A DNA stretch of 64,000 nucleotides from an uncultured Nitrospiraceae bacterium. Lineage in GTDB: Bacteria > Nitrospirota > Thermodesulfovibrionia > Thermodesulfovibrionales > SM23-35. The DNA is taken from positions 62,001 to 126,000 of the forward strand of contig CAKZPA010000026.1 in the NCBI GenBank assembly GCA_937138415.1, given 5' to 3'. Under the pieces are notes generated by a model that was not told the DNA's origin, did not search any database, and was given only the letters and a program-made list of their open reading frames with translations. Below are positions 1 through 9,749 of this stretch, in pieces. Position numbers and translations under genes: made by a program. Numbering within the stretch: position 1 is the stretch's first letter; each line of letters starts with the position of its first letter.

Positions 1-156
1 GTGGTGATCGGAACGGATCAGGTGGCCGTCGATTCTTACGGGGCGACCCTGTTCGGGATGAAGGGGAGCGACCTTTCCTATGTGAGAGCCGGTGCGGCGA
101 TAGGCATCGGGACAATGGACCTGTCGAAATTGAGGATTAAGAATATCAGCGTTTGA
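1..156 (+). CDS. DUF362 domain protein, C-terminal fragment
   Basis: An open frame runs in from the window edge to a TGA at 154-156. The last 51 residues include VAVDSYGATLFG followed by an alanine- and glycine-rich helix. This resembles the C-terminus of DUF362 proteins, where an Asp-rich VAxD turn precedes the final helix. The gene ends about 400 bases before a polyferredoxin membrane protein, a common partner of DUF362 proteins in anaerobes. The true start lies outside the window and the function is unknown. A second, full-length DUF362 protein lies at 21707-22828. The family call rests on a short tail, so it is moderate. Confidence 0.55.
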   Translation: MVIGTDQVAVDSYGATLFGMKGSDLSYVRAGAAIGIGTMDLSKLRIKNISV

Positions 157-194
157 TACAGAGAGAGGGAACCCTATCTTCACTCGTTCTCGTT

Positions 195-259
195 CCGATA
201 TCCATAGGGACTCCGAGGTTTTTGCCTCGTTCCCGTCGAAAAACTTTACTGGATATCGG
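195..259. repeat. Inverted repeat with nested hairpin
   Basis: CCGATATCCA (195-204) is exactly inverted as TGGATATCGG (250-259). A second stem, CGAGG/CCTCG, sits inside it at about 214-229. This would fold as a two-tier hairpin in RNA or DNA. It could be a terminator for the DUF362 gene, an RNA element or a repeat copy. There is no T-tract after the outer arm. Confidence 0.5.
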
Positions 260-325
260 CACAAGAATCCGCTCACATACGACATCGTTCTGGATGAGAC
301 TATTGTGGAATAACGTCATATGATC

Positions 326-427
326 GTCATTGCCCGACTTGATCGGGGGATCCATGGTTCGACAGGTTCACCATGACAGATGGTCTTTCTAAAGTTATCG
401 AAGGGCTGGATTGTCCGGTCAAGCCGC
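326..427. repeat. Dispersed intergenic palindromic repeat
   Basis: GTCAT at 326-330 and ATGAC at 373-377 bound a segment containing GATCC and GGTTCGACAGGTTCACC. Just downstream is a GGATTGTCCGGTCAAGCCG motif. The same boundary words and internal GATCC recur at 25273-25365 and 30409-30455, and the second motif recurs inverted at 43690-43710. These look like members of short mobile or structural repeat families found between genes. Confidence 0.5.
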
Positions 428-562
428 ACAAAGACACAGAAGAGTCTATGTACAGACTTTTGACCAAAGAAGGCATTTGAAAAGGGGAGATATTGCAAGA
501 ACAATTATTTTTCGATGTCCGCACTTTCCAGGTTGAACCCCCTTTGATGGCATAGCATCTCC

Positions 563-2107
563 ATGAGAAAACTGAGAATAGTATCGCAGGGTGTCTTCCT
601 CCTCGTCTTCCTTTTCCTCTTCATCCAGACGGAATCCAAAGGAGACGATACCCTCGGCTACCCGGTCCGACTCTTCCTCGACTTCGACCCTCTTATTTTC
701 ATCACGACGTTTTTCGCCGCCCGTGCACGGGAAATACCCCCTGCCTTCTATCTCTCGGTCATCGTGGCAATCGCAACGATCTTTCTCGGGCGGATATTCT
801 GCGGATGGATATGCCCGCTCGGCGCACTCAACACCTTCGTCGGCTCGTTGAGAAAAAGGCATCCCGTACGGCCAAGGCCTTCCCTCTTTACAATGAAATA
901 CTACATCCTCATCGTGATCCTCGTCTCGTCGATATTCTCCCTCCAGCTTGCCGGCATCATGGACCCTATATCCCTCCTCATCCGTTCTTTCTCGTTGAGT
1001 GTCTACCCTCTGTTCAATTACGGAGCACACAGCGTCTTCGACATTCTCTACCGCGTGCAAATTCCCGTCCTCTCCGATATAGGCGAAACGTCATATCATC
1101 TTTTGAAAGAGACCATCCTCGCTTTCAAGCAGCCTCACTACTTCCAGGCTGTTTTTGTCGGGGTGCTCTTCTTCGCTATCCTTTTTTCGAACCTCTACGA
1201 AAAAAGATTCTGGTGCAAGTTCCTCTGCCCCTTGGGGGCTCTCCTCGGCCTTTTATCTCGCTTCTCGCTCCTCAAGCGCGACGTGAGCGAAGGGTGCACA
1301 TCCTGCGGATCGTGCACCGCCGCATGCCAGGGTGGCGCGCTTCCGCGCGACGGTCGGGAGTGGAGGAACTCGGAATGTCTCGTGTGTTTCACCTGCGACG
1401 ACGTCTGCCCGCAGAACGCAGTGCGATTCGGTTTCGGGAAGAAAGTCGCTCAGGGATTGGATCTCGGGAGGAGACAGGTCACGCTTTCGGTGCTCACGGG
1501 TGTCGTCGTGGTCCCGCTTGTCCAATCGACTCCCTTCGTCGGGACGCACTTCTCGAGGTCCGATGTCATAAGGCCGCCTGGAGCGCTCGAGGAGGACGAA
1601 TTTCTGAGGAGGTGCGTCAAATGCGGCGAATGCATGAAAGTATGCATCACGAACGGACTGCAGCCCACGTTTCTCGAAGCCGGGGTAGAGGGACTATGGT
1701 CGCCCCGTCTGATCCCGCGGATTGGCTACTGCGAATACCGCTGCACCCTCTGCGGGCAGGTTTGCCCGTCAGGCGCGATACGGAGATTGCCGCTCGAGGA
1801 AAAAGTGAAGGTAAAAATCGGCCTCGCGATGATCGATACGGGACGGTGCCTTCCCCACGCGCACGGAATCCCGTGTATCGTCTGCGAAGAAGTCTGCCCC
1901 ACGCCGAAAAAGGCCATCTGGTTCGAGGAGAGGATCGTGCAAAACCGAGACGGGCACAACGTCGTGGTAAAACAGCCGCATGTCGATCTCGACCTCTGTA
2001 TCGGCTGCGGCATCTGCGAGGCGAAGTGCCCCGTCGGAACAAGAGCGGCGATCTACGTGACGAACATCGGCGAATCCCGGTCGAAGGAAAATCAACTCCT
2101 GCTGTAG
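563..2107 (+). CDS. NapH-like membrane polyferredoxin (4Fe-4S protein)
   Basis: A 514-residue integral membrane protein. The N-terminal half has about four to six hydrophobic segments and two NapH-type motifs: FCGWICPLG near residue 78 and FWCKFLCPLG near 215. The C-terminal half is soluble and carries ferredoxin motifs: CTSCGSC, CLVCFTC, CVKCGECMKVC, CTLCGQVC, CIVCEEVC and CIGCGICEAKC, enough for about six 4Fe-4S clusters. The arrangement looks like NapH fused to a NapG/NapF-type ferredoxin. Such proteins pass electrons between the quinone pool and periplasmic or cytoplasmic enzymes. The substrate is unknown. The DUF362 tail upstream suggests a two-gene unit. The ATG at 563 is chosen because the hydrophobic signal-anchor begins there, although no strong ribosome site is visible. 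Confidence 0.85.
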   Translation: MRKLRIVSQGVFLLVFLFLFIQTESKGDDTLGYPVRLFLDFDPLIFITTFFAARAREIPPAFYLSVIVAIATIFLGRIFCGWICPLGALNTFVGSLRKRHPVRPRPSLFTMKYYILIVILVSSIFSLQLAGIMDPISLLIRSFSLSVYPLFNYGAHSVFDILYRVQIPVLSDIGETSYHLLKETILAFKQPHYFQAVFVGVLFFAILFSNLYEKRFWCKFLCPLGALLGLLSRFSLLKRDVSEGCTSCGSCTAACQGGALPRDGREWRNSECLVCFTCDDVCPQNAVRFGFGKKVAQGLDLGRRQVTLSVLTGVVVVPLVQSTPFVGTHFSRSDVIRPPGALEEDEFLRRCVKCGECMKVCITNGLQPTFLEAGVEGLWSPRLIPRIGYCEYRCTLCGQVCPSGAIRRLPLEEKVKVKIGLAMIDTGRCLPHAHGIPCIVCEEVCPTPKKAIWFEERIVQNRDGHNVVVKQPHVDLDLCIGCGICEAKCPVGTRAAIYVTNIGESRSKENQLLL

Positions 2108-2138
2108 CAGGCGAGGATCTCACAAATATTTGAAATGT

Positions 2139-2774
2139 CTATCCTGTCCGATTCCCTTCGGCGGGCTTCTGTGTGATCCTTTCCCTGAACCATCTCATGA
2201 TGTCGTCGTACGACGGGGGGGTGATGAGGAAAACCTCGATATCCTTCGGGAACTGAATCCTCGATCTATCTTCATCCTTCATGAAGAGGAGACCCGCTTC
2301 CGATGCCGACAGGTTGCGGTCGATCGTGCTCAACATGTGCTCGAGCCGCTTCTCCGCATATTCTTTATAGAATCCGAGCACCCGCGTGAAGACTTCCTTC
2401 GTGAAGACGACCCGCAGGCAGTTGCCCCAGTCAGTATAAGGCCCGATGATGTCCTTATCCTCCAGAGGGATGAGCGTGCCACCTTCCCCGAGCTTCTTCC
2501 TGACGATATCCGTCAGTCGCTCGTTGATCTTCCCCAAAACGGAGAGGGCTTCCTCCCCCTGCTGGTATATAATTTCGCAAAATATTTTCTGCGCTTTTCC
2601 TGCTGTTTCGATTCTCTCTATCTGCGCTGCCACCTCATCCCAGTACTTCGCGACCAGATCGTGGTAATCCTTTCCGGCCTCTTCGATGTGGTAGACGTTC
2701 GCAACGCAATAGAGCTTTCTCTTCCCAGAAAAGTCTTCGGCGAGCGGTCTTTGAATCTGGCCTAATTCAACCAT
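2139..2774 (-). CDS. Conserved protein of unknown function
   Basis: A 211-residue soluble, charged protein that I do not recognise. It has no signal peptide, membrane segment or clear catalytic motif. Visible features are LYCVANVYHIEEAGKDY near the N-terminus, a long amphipathic helical middle (about 40-95), IPLEDKDIIGPYTDWG, and a C-terminal sandwich-like stretch ending VFLITPPSYDDIMRWF. It starts 5 bases after the hisG stop on the same strand, so the two are probably co-transcribed. That does not prove a histidine role. The ATG at 2774 follows directly from the tight junction. Confidence 0.75.
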   Translation of the reverse strand: MVELGQIQRPLAEDFSGKRKLYCVANVYHIEEAGKDYHDLVAKYWDEVAAQIERIETAGKAQKIFCEIIYQQGEEALSVLGKINERLTDIVRKKLGEGGTLIPLEDKDIIGPYTDWGNCLRVVFTKEVFTRVLGFYKEYAEKRLEHMLSTIDRNLSASEAGLLFMKDEDRSRIQFPKDIEVFLITPPSYDDIMRWFRERITQKPAEGNRTG

Positions 2775-2779
2775 ACCAC

Positions 2780-3655
2780 CTACGGAATGACCTTGTTCAG
2801 CTGGTACTCGACGATGCCTTCGGCCCCTGCCATCTTCAGTTTCGGAATGAGTTCGCGGACGAGCTTCTCATTGATCATGACCTCGAGGGCGAACCAATCC
2901 GGATCCGACAGTGTGGAGACGGTCGGCGAGTGCATGGCGGGCAGAAGACTGATGACCCGCTTGAGCGAGCGCGACGGGACGTTCATCTTGAGGCCGACTT
3001 TCTCCTCCGCGGCGAGAGCGCCCTGGAGGAGCATCACGATGTTCTCCATCTTCTGCCTTTTCCACTTGTCGCGCCAGGCCTGCCTGTTGGCGATGAACCG
3101 GGTACTGGATTCCATGATCGTTTCGATCACTCTGAGGTTATTCGCCCGCAGCGACGTGCCGGTCTCCGTCAGCTCGACGATCGCATCGGCGAGGTGCGGC
3201 GGCTTGACCTCCGTCGCACCCCAGGAAAAGTCGATCTGCGCGTTGACCCCTTTCGACTTGAGGTACCGCCGCGTAAAGCCGACCAGCTCCGTGGCGATCC
3301 TTTTCCCGTTGAGATCCTTGACCGTCTTGATCTTCGAGTCGTTCGGGACGGCGATGACCCATCGCACGGGACGCAATCCTTCCTTCGCGTAAATGAGCTC
3401 CGCTACTTCGTGGACGGACGCATTCTGCTCGAGGATCCAGTCTTTCCCCGTGAGGCCGCAATCGAGAATGCCGGATTCTACATAGCCGGCCATTTCCTGC
3501 GCCCGTATGAGCATCGCCTGTATCTCGGGATCGTCGAACGACGGATAGTACGATCGGCTCGACACGGAAATGTGATAGCCCGCCTTCCTGAACAGTTTCA
3601 ACGTTGATTCCTGGAGACTCCCTTTGGGAAGTCCGAGTTTCAAAATTTTCTTCAT
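2780..3655 (-). CDS. hisG: ATP phosphoribosyltransferase, long form
   Basis: Catalyses the first step of histidine synthesis, joining ATP and PRPP. The 291-residue protein begins [14 protein letters not shown], the family's typical start, and has [10 protein letters not shown] and [10 protein letters not shown] in the catalytic core. The C-terminal 75 residues form a regulatory HisG_C domain, so this is the long form that does not need HisZ. An upstream in-frame ATG at 3757 would add 34 atypical residues and overlap mfd. The ATG at 3655 has AAAGGA just upstream and is preferred. No other his gene is present; the downstream partner is an unknown protein. Confidence 0.93.
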   Translation of the reverse strand: MKKILKLGLPKGSLQESTLKLFRKAGYHISVSSRSYYPSFDDPEIQAMLIRAQEMAGYVESGILDCGLTGKDWILEQNASVHEVAELIYAKEGLRPVRWVIAVPNDSKIKTVKDLNGKRIATELVGFTRRYLKSKGVNAQIDFSWGATEVKPPHLADAIVELTETGTSLRANNLRVIETIMESSTRFIANRQAWRDKWKRQKMENIVMLLQGALAAEEKVGLKMNVPSRSLKRVISLLPAMHSPTVSTLSDPDWFALEVMINEKLVRELIPKLKMAGAEGIVEYQLNKVIP

Positions 3656-3688
3656 GACAGCGTCCTTTCTTTTCGGGAAATCGCGGTG

Positions 3689-3710
3689 TGATATAATGGA
3701 CATATAATCT
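3689..3710 (+). promoter_or_regulatory. Divergent hisG/mfd promoter region
   Basis: The 72-base gap between hisG and mfd holds TGaTATAAT (3689-3697), an extended -10 sequence, and a second TATAAT at 3703-3708. On the opposite strand the same segment offers TTATAT-like -10 words for hisG. No clear -35 box is seen. Confidence 0.5.
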
Positions 3711-3727
3711 ATCACATTGCTACACGT

Positions 3728-6700
3728 GTGGCAACAGACTCCACAAGAGCAGACCACGTCGCTTCTTTCCCGATGAATCTCGAGACGATTCGTGAAACGA
3801 TCGAGGCCGGCTTCCGGCAGGGACGCATGTACAACCTCACCGGGTCATCCGCCGCTTTCCTCCTCGCAGCGTGCGATGAACCTCTCTGCATTCTCGAACG
3901 CACGGAGGAGCGTGCGAGAGAACTGGCGAACGACATCAATTTCTACAGGAGCGCCCTGCGAAAAGAACCAGTCTCTTTCATCACTGATCCAGACGGGCCT
4001 GGCCGTGCCGGGGAAAGGGCGTTATTCGTCTCTTCCCTGACCGCACAGATCTCGATCGTCAGCTCTTTGCACAATCTGAGGGCATTTCTATGGTCACCCG
4101 AGACATTACGGCTGAGCACGATACACCTCGCAACAGGGATCGAGATGGATCGCTCCGAATTGGAGAAGAGACTCCACCGGATCGGGTACCGCTCCGTTAC
4201 ACTCGTGACCGAGAAAGGAGAGTGGAGCGGACGGGGATGGCTCTTCGATATTTTCCCCTCGACCTCGGATGCGCCGCTCCGAATCGAATTTATCGGAGAC
4301 GAGATAGAGAGCATGAAATTCTTCGACGTGGAGACTCAGAGATCCACGTCCGATATCCCCTCATTTTCGCTCTTCCCCGCGGCTGACGCGGTATCGGGCA
4401 CCACGTTGCTCGACCTCATCGGGGAGAGACGATGTCTCTGTTCCGACTCCGTCGCCGATCGTGCCGACATCCCGGGCGGCACGGTCTTCTTTTCGGAATA
4501 CTCCGTCAAAGGCGAGGGATTCGAAGCGGGAACGCTCCCGATAAAAGGCCTCGGTATCCTGCCGGAAGAACGGAAAAACATCGACGAACTGCCCCGACAG
4601 CTCAGATTGATCCAGCGGGAAAAGAGAGTCGTCATGGTCGCTTCGTCAAAGAGCCAGGCGGCGAGGATACGCGATATTCTGTCTCCGGCGGGCATCATCG
4701 CGCCGATCATCGAGCTACGGGATATGTTTTCTTATGAAGGGCTCGTTTCGATTGTGATCGGGGCACTCTCGGCCGGCCTCCATCTCCCGGACATCCTGAT
4801 CCTCACCGAAAGAGAGCTCTTCGGTGCCCGACCTCCGTACAAGCACCTCAAGAGATCGAAAGTTTCCCAGCTCCTCGCCTCCCTTGGCGACTTATCCCCT
4901 GGTGATTTCGTCGTCCATAAAGATCACGGCATCGGCCGATTCACGGCGCTCATCAATCGGGACGTCGAAGGCGTGCAGGAAGATCTCATGGTGATAGAGT
5001 ACGATGGCGGGCGACTCCACCTGCCGCTTCAGGGTATCGCAAAAATTTCGAAATACCACGCGGAAGAAGGATTTGCGCCGAAAATAGACCGTCTGGGCGG
5101 GAAAACGTGGCAGAGAACGAAAGAGAAAGTCGAGCTCAAGATAAGGCAACTCGCGGAAAAGCTCATTTCGCTCCACGCGCGCAGGGAGGTCCAGCGAGGG
5201 TTTTCCTTCAGCCCTGACACGGAACTGCACAGGGAATTCGACAGTTTCTTCCCTTATGAGGAAACGCCGGATCAGATCAAGGCAAGCGAAGAAATCAAAC
5301 GGGACATGGAATCGGACAGGCCGATGGATCGGCTCCTCTGCGGTGACGTCGGTTTCGGCAAGACGGAGGTCGCTATGAGAGCGGCCTTCAGAGCGGTGTA
5401 CGACGGATTCCAGGTCGCCGTCCTCGTGCCGACGACCATCCTCTGCGAACAGCACTATCGCACGTTTCTGGCACGCTTTTCGGCGTTCCCCGTACGAATC
5501 GACTACCTGAGCAGGTTCAAGTCGCGCAGGGAAAAAGACGAGGTCGTACGATCGCTCGCGCGTGGCGACATCGACATCGTCATCGGAACCCATAGTCTGC
5601 TCGGCACAAACATTTCTTTCCATAAGCTTGGCCTCCTCGTCATCGATGAAGAACACAAGTTCGGCGTCGCGCAGAAAGAGAGGATCAAAGAACTGAAGAC
5701 TGGCGTCGATGTGCTGACCCTGACGGCGACGCCTATTCCGCGCACACTTTCGATGGCCCTTTCGGACATACGGGCCATGAGCGTCATCGAAACACCCCCG
5801 GAGGAGCGCCTCGCCGTGAAGACGGTCGTTTCCCGATTCGACAAGGAACTGATCAGGGAGGCGATCGGCAGAGAACGCGAGAGGAATGGCCAGACCTTCT
5901 TCGTGCACAACAGAATCCAGAATATCCATGAGGTCGCCGCATTTATCAGGGAACTCTTCCCGTCGCTCACCGTCGAGGTGGCCCATGGTCAAATGGATGG
6001 AAGGCGCCTTGAAAAGGTCATGCTCGATTTCTATCGGCACGCCATCGACGTGCTCGTCTCGACGGCAATTGTCGGTGCCGGTCTCGATGTGCCGAACGCC
6101 AATACGATCATTGTCAATCGCGCCGACACGATGGGACTCGCGGATCTCTACCAGCTGAGGGGCCGCGTGGGGCGTTCGAATGTCCGCGCCTACGCGTATT
6201 TCCTCGTCCCCGGCGACGATGCGATCTCCGGAGAGGCGCACATGAGACTGCAGGCCATACAGGAGATGAGCTACCTCGGCGCGGGTTTCAGGCTGGCGCT
6301 GAAGGACCTCGAGATACGGGGCGCAGGCAATCTGCTCGGGGCCGAGCAATCCGGGCACATTCACGCGGTAGGCTTCGATCTGTACATGGAGATGCTCGAG
6401 AGAGCGGTCGCGGAACTGCAGGGGTCGAAGATCGAGGAAGAATTCGAAACGGCCGTCCGCGTGCAGACCGATGCATTCATCCCCGAGGCTTACATCGATG
6501 ACACGACGGTACGACTGGGCTTCTACCGAAGGATCGCTTCTGCGAGAACGCACGAGTCGGTAGAGGAAATTCTGTCCGAAATGGAAGACCGCTTCGGACC
6601 GGTCCCCGCGCAGGCGTCGCACCTCGCGGATATCATGAAACTGAAGATTTCCGCGCGGGACCTCATGATCACAAAAATTCTCGAGAGGGGCGAATGGGTG

Positions 6701-6898
6701 CGTTTCGAGTTCTCGCCGCAGATGGACGTTCACGTTCAGGAACTCCTCTCCCTCGATAGAGAGAAAAAAGAGGGATTTCGGTTTCTGCCCAATGGGTTCG
6801 AGATGGCGCTGAAGGATTCTTCGTGGGAGGAACGCCGCGCGCGCATGGAAGACGTCATCGAACAGCTGAAAAAATCTTCCGCTTTACTTGTCTCATGA
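3728..6898 (+). CDS. mfd: Transcription-repair coupling factor
   Basis: A DNA translocase that removes RNA polymerase stalled at lesions and recruits UvrA. Its 1056 residues run in the usual order. A UvrB-homology region occupies about 1-350. A CarD-like polymerase-binding domain follows near 390 ([13 protein letters not shown]). The RecG-like ATPase has Walker [11 protein letters not shown] near 537, DEEH near 638, TLTATPIPR and QLRGRVGRS. The TRG motif near 860 includes [14 protein letters not shown]-terminal D7 domain closes the protein. It is about 90 residues shorter than the E. coli protein, mostly at the N-terminus. The GTG at 3728 gives the longest frame; the ATG at 3773 is a real alternative, as neither has a strong ribosome site. 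Confidence 0.95.
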   Translation: MATDSTRADHVASFPMNLETIRETIEAGFRQGRMYNLTGSSAAFLLAACDEPLCILERTEERARELANDINFYRSALRKEPVSFITDPDGPGRAGERALFVSSLTAQISIVSSLHNLRAFLWSPETLRLSTIHLATGIEMDRSELEKRLHRIGYRSVTLVTEKGEWSGRGWLFDIFPSTSDAPLRIEFIGDEIESMKFFDVETQRSTSDIPSFSLFPAADAVSGTTLLDLIGERRCLCSDSVADRADIPGGTVFFSEYSVKGEGFEAGTLPIKGLGILPEERKNIDELPRQLRLIQREKRVVMVASSKSQAARIRDILSPAGIIAPIIELRDMFSYEGLVSIVIGALSAGLHLPDILILTERELFGARPPYKHLKRSKVSQLLASLGDLSPGDFVVHKDHGIGRFTALINRDVEGVQEDLMVIEYDGGRLHLPLQGIAKISKYHAEEGFAPKIDRLGGKTWQRTKEKVELKIRQLAEKLISLHARREVQRGFSFSPDTELHREFDSFFPYEETPDQIKASEEIKRDMESDRPMDRLLCGDVGFGKTEVAMRAAFRAVYDGFQVAVLVPTTILCEQHYRTFLARFSAFPVRIDYLSRFKSRREKDEVVRSLARGDIDIVIGTHSLLGTNISFHKLGLLVIDEEHKFGVAQKERIKELKTGVDVLTLTATPIPRTLSMALSDIRAMSVIETPPEERLAVKTVVSRFDKELIREAIGRERERNGQTFFVHNRIQNIHEVAAFIRELFPSLTVEVAHGQMDGRRLEKVMLDFYRHAIDVLVSTAIVGAGLDVPNANTIIVNRADTMGLADLYQLRGRVGRSNVRAYAYFLVPGDDAISGEAHMRLQAIQEMSYLGAGFRLALKDLEIRGAGNLLGAEQSGHIHAVGFDLYMEMLERAVAELQGSKIEEEFETAVRVQTDAFIPEAYIDDTTVRLGFYRRIASARTHESVEEILSEMEDRFGPVPAQASHLADIMKLKISARDLMITKILERGEWVRFEFSPQMDVHVQELLSLDREKKEGFRFLPNGFEMALKDSSWEERRARMEDVIEQLKKSSALLVS

Positions 6899-6920
6899 TT
6901 TCTGCTACTTTTAAGACATC

Positions 6921-7649
6921 GTGAGAACTCGTCGATTGAAGAGGTTGCCGGAAAGCCTCCTCGTCCTTGCGGTCGTCTTGAGCTGCGCGTGCGCCAGCAT
7001 ATCCGGAACCGACATCAAGAAGTCGCAGTACCACTACCAGCTCGGAATATCGTATCTGAACGAAAACAACGTCCAGCCTGCTTTCGTGGAACTGCAGAAG
7101 GCGTTGAAACTCAATCCCGGCGACAAGGAGATTCACCACGTCCTGGGCATCATCTATCTCGAGAAGTTGGAGGATTACGCGAGAGCGATCGAGCATTTCG
7201 AGAAAGCTTTTGCCATCGACAGGAACTACTCCTCCGCTGCAACCAACCTCGGAATCACATATGCGAAGATGGGGGAATACGACAAGGCTATCGAATCGTA
7301 TAAGAAAGCGTTGTCGAATCCTCAGTATGAAAATGCCGCGATGGCGTTGTACAATCTCGGGATGGTACACTATAGGCTGTCGAGACTCGACGAGGCGATA
7401 TCTTCTTTCAAAGAAGCTCTGAAGAGACACGCTGATTTCCCCGCCCCGTATTACGGTCTCGCCCTCGCGTACAATGCGAAGGGGCAGTACGGGGAGGCAG
7501 CCACTGCGATGAGACGTGCTATCGACCTCGACCCACTGTATCAGGGTGACACGGGAAAGGCTCGTGCTGACTTGCGAAACCAGCAGATACGGGCGGCTGG
7601 CGAACAATTGAAGGACATCGCGGACTATCTCGACATCATCCAGTATTAA
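6921..7649 (+). CDS. TPR-repeat lipoprotein, PilF/PilW-like
   Basis: A 242-residue exported protein beginning 22 bases after mfd with a GTG. A basic N-terminus and hydrophobic stretch end in a lipobox-like VLSC (Cys about 22), suggesting a lipoprotein. At least five tetratricopeptide repeats follow between about 35 and 205, with signatures such as YLNENNVQPAFVELQKALKL, DYARAIEHFEKAF and EYDKAIESYKKAL. Architecture and length resemble PilF/PilW, which help place type IV pilus secretins, but TPR similarity is generic. It might serve the type II secretin at 36198-38201; this is only inference. Confidence 0.8.
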   Translation: MRTRRLKRLPESLLVLAVVLSCACASISGTDIKKSQYHYQLGISYLNENNVQPAFVELQKALKLNPGDKEIHHVLGIIYLEKLEDYARAIEHFEKAFAIDRNYSSAATNLGITYAKMGEYDKAIESYKKALSNPQYENAAMALYNLGMVHYRLSRLDEAISSFKEALKRHADFPAPYYGLALAYNAKGQYGEAATAMRRAIDLDPLYQGDTGKARADLRNQQIRAAGEQLKDIADYLDIIQY

Positions 7650-7658
7650 CCCGCAGTT

Positions 7659-7737
<79 letters not shown>

Positions 7738-7776
7738 CGTTCTTTGCGAACGCGCACAACGAAAAAGGATGGCACG

Positions 7777-9021
7777 ATGAAAAAAGCGGGCATTGTCGTA
7801 TTGGCGGCGCTGCTGCTTCTGTCGTTCACGGGCTTCGCATCGGCGACGAACGGTTACTTTACCCACGGGTACAGCATCAAGAACAAAGGGTTGGCCGGTG
7901 CAGGGGTTGCGTTGCCGCTGGACGCGCTCTCTCCCTCTATGAACCCTGGGACAATGGTTTACGTCGGCACGCGACTGGACGTCGGGCTCACGGTATTCAA
8001 TCCGAACAGGCAGTACACGGTGCAGGGAGCGCGGTCGACCGATTTTGGACTGACCCGCGGCACCGTCGAGAGCGGTTCCGAATGGTTTGTCATCCCCGCA
8101 CTCGGATTCAACAAGATGCTGAACGAGCGCATGTCACTCGGCGTATCTCTCTTCGGGAACGGAGGCATGAACACTGATTATGACGAGAAGACGTTTTTCG
8201 CCTCGTCGCCGACCGGCGTCGATTTGATGCAGTTGTTTCTCGCACCGACGTTCGCCATAAAGCTCCACCCGAAACACGCGGTCGGCGTCAGCCCCATCCT
8301 GGCGTATCAGAGCTTTGAAGCGCAAGGACTCGGCGCCTTTGGTGAGCTTTCGAGCGACTCCTCGCATCTTACGAACAACGGGCATGATGACTCGTTCGGA
8401 TACGGTGTGAGAGTGGGATACCTTGGCGAAGTGCTCCCGGACCTGTTCATCGGTGCGTCTTACCAGACGAAGATCTTCATGAGCGAGTTCGATGATTACA
8501 GAGGCCTCTTCGCGGAGCAAGGAGATTTCGACATACCTTCGAACTGGACGGTCGGCGTTGCCTACAGGGCAACGCCCGCCCTTACGGTTCTCGCCGACGT
8601 GCAAACGATCTACTACAGCGAAGTCGATTCCATCGGGAACCCCCTGCTGAATAACCTTTTTTCGAGCAGATTGGGAAGCGACACGGGCGCGGGGTTCGGA
8701 TGGGATGACATGACCGTCTTTAAATTGGGTGTTCAGTGGCAGAGCAGCGAAGAGTGGATCTGGAGGGGCGGCTTCTCCTACGGTGAGCAGCCGATCCCAT
8801 CGAGCGAGGTGCTCTTCAATATCCTCGCGCCGGGCGTCATCGAATACCACGCTACGCTCGGCGTCACGAAGAGGATCGGCAGCAACCACGAGCTGGATTT
8901 TGCCGTCATGCGCGGGTTTCCGAAAGAGATCGAGGGACCGAACCCGCTGGATCCCCAGCAGACAATCAAACTGAAAATGGACCAGTGGGAGTTCTCGGTG
9001 GGGTATACGTATAAATTTTAA
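7777..9021 (+). CDS. FadL/OmpP1-family outer membrane protein
   Basis: A 414-residue beta-barrel protein with a clear signal peptide (MKKAGIVVLAALLLLSFTGFA, cleavage near SATNG). The mature start NGYFTHGYSIKNKGLAGAGVA, followed by a NPG turn, is characteristic of the FadL/TodX family, whose N-terminal hatch begins with a glycine-rich segment. These proteins move long-chain fatty acids or other hydrophobic compounds across the outer membrane. The C-terminus WEFSVGYTYKF ends in Phe, the usual BAM signal. The ATG at 7777 has AAAGGAT upstream; an earlier ATG-like start would add a non-signal tail. The gene is single and ends in a strong terminator. Confidence 0.88.
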   Translation: MKKAGIVVLAALLLLSFTGFASATNGYFTHGYSIKNKGLAGAGVALPLDALSPSMNPGTMVYVGTRLDVGLTVFNPNRQYTVQGARSTDFGLTRGTVESGSEWFVIPALGFNKMLNERMSLGVSLFGNGGMNTDYDEKTFFASSPTGVDLMQLFLAPTFAIKLHPKHAVGVSPILAYQSFEAQGLGAFGELSSDSSHLTNNGHDDSFGYGVRVGYLGEVLPDLFIGASYQTKIFMSEFDDYRGLFAEQGDFDIPSNWTVGVAYRATPALTVLADVQTIYYSEVDSIGNPLLNNLFSSRLGSDTGAGFGWDDMTVFKLGVQWQSSEEWIWRGGFSYGEQPIPSSEVLFNILAPGVIEYHATLGVTKRIGSNHELDFAVMRGFPKEIEGPNPLDPQQTIKLKMDQWEFSVGYTYKF

Positions 9022-9046
9022 GAATCCACGTCAGAGGAAACAACAG

Positions 9047-9077
9047 AGGGGGAGCGGTACCGCTCCCCCTTTCTTTT
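9047..9077 (+). terminator. Rho-independent terminator after FadL-type gene
   Basis: AGGGGGAGCGGT and ACCGCTCCCCCT form a perfect 12-bp palindromic stem (9047-9070), followed by TTTCTTTT. It lies 25 bases after the porin stop and close to the convergent DsrE-like gene. Confidence 0.88.
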
Positions 9078-9079
9078 AG

Positions 9080-9541
9080 TTACGTGTAGAGGAGAATTTT
9101 ACAATCCTTCGCGTACTTCAGAAAATCCTCCGCGGATTGGATGACGACGCCGTCAATAAAGTCTTTCTCCGTGAGCCCCATCATATCCGTCGTCATTCTG
9201 CACGCGACAAATTTCACTCCCTCGAGTTGCGCCATCTCCTGGAGATCCGAAAGGCCGGGGATATTTGCTTTTGCGAGCTTGCTCTTCATCATCCACGTGG
9301 CTATCGAGGACATCCCGGGGATCGCGCCCATAAATCCCGGGGGCTGAAACTTTGCCTTTTCCGCCCATCCTTTCCGTATCACATTGAGCCCCATGAACGT
9401 GTAAAAGATGGTTGCCTCCATCCCCAGACGAACCGCGTTGATGCCGAGCACGAGACCCGGATATGCGCCGTCCAATGTATCTTTCGATGTAATGAACGCC
9501 GCCGCTTCCTTGACCTTCTTGCCCTCTTCGCTCTGTTTCAC
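9080..9541 (-). CDS. DsrE/DsrF-like sulfur-relay family protein
   Basis: A 153-residue cytoplasmic protein. An alpha/beta fold with GLVLGINAVRLGMEATIFYTFMG, a hydrophobic loop, and VKFVACRMTTDMMGL carries the single Cys expected in DsrE/DsrE2-like proteins near residue 115. Relatives carry persulfide in sulfur oxidation, sulfite reduction or tRNA thiolation. No dsr, tus or rhodanese gene is adjacent, so the partner is unknown. The start is a GTG at 9541 with AAAGGAGA about 10 bases upstream; an ATG seven bases earlier is in another frame. It stands alone and converges on the FadL-type gene. Confidence 0.8.
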   Translation of the reverse strand: MKQSEEGKKVKEAAAFITSKDTLDGAYPGLVLGINAVRLGMEATIFYTFMGLNVIRKGWAEKAKFQPPGFMGAIPGMSSIATWMMKSKLAKANIPGLSDLQEMAQLEGVKFVACRMTTDMMGLTEKDFIDGVVIQSAEDFLKYAKDCKILLYT

Positions 9542-9749
9542 GAGTCATCTCTCCTTTTCGTTCGGCAGTTATCCTGTTTCTCCGGCTTCCCCATCGCGGT
9601 GTTCGAACACCCGCGTTTCATGCTTTATTTCAAAGCGTCCACGCACACAGCCACCGAGCGAGCGTTTCGAGCACATAAGAAGAGCCGTCACCTACTTTTT
9701 AATGATGAGGTGCTGCACGACAAAAGTCAAATGATAAAGAGGTCATGTG

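Larger units (their letters stand above)
157..562. other. 406-base intergenic region with palindromic repeats
   Basis: No convincing gene is seen. The stretch holds a stem-loop region (195-259), a GTCAT...ATGAC repeat (326-377) and a GGATTGTCCGGTCAAGCCG motif near 408-426 that resembles the repeat at 43690-43710. A frame of about 200 codons on the minus strand overlaps the next gene antisense and is rejected. No clear promoter or Shine-Dalgarno is visible before the ATG at 563. Confidence 0.6.

Noticed and set aside
4892-6733. Long open frame (613 codons) antisense to mfd
   Set aside because: It is the mirror of the highly conserved mfd sequence; high GC makes antisense frames stay open. No motif or ribosome site.
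9153-9548. Alternative-frame ORF with an ATG at 9548 over the DsrE-like gene
   Set aside because: The GTG frame has the family fold, Cys motif and suitable ribosome spacing; the other frame has none.
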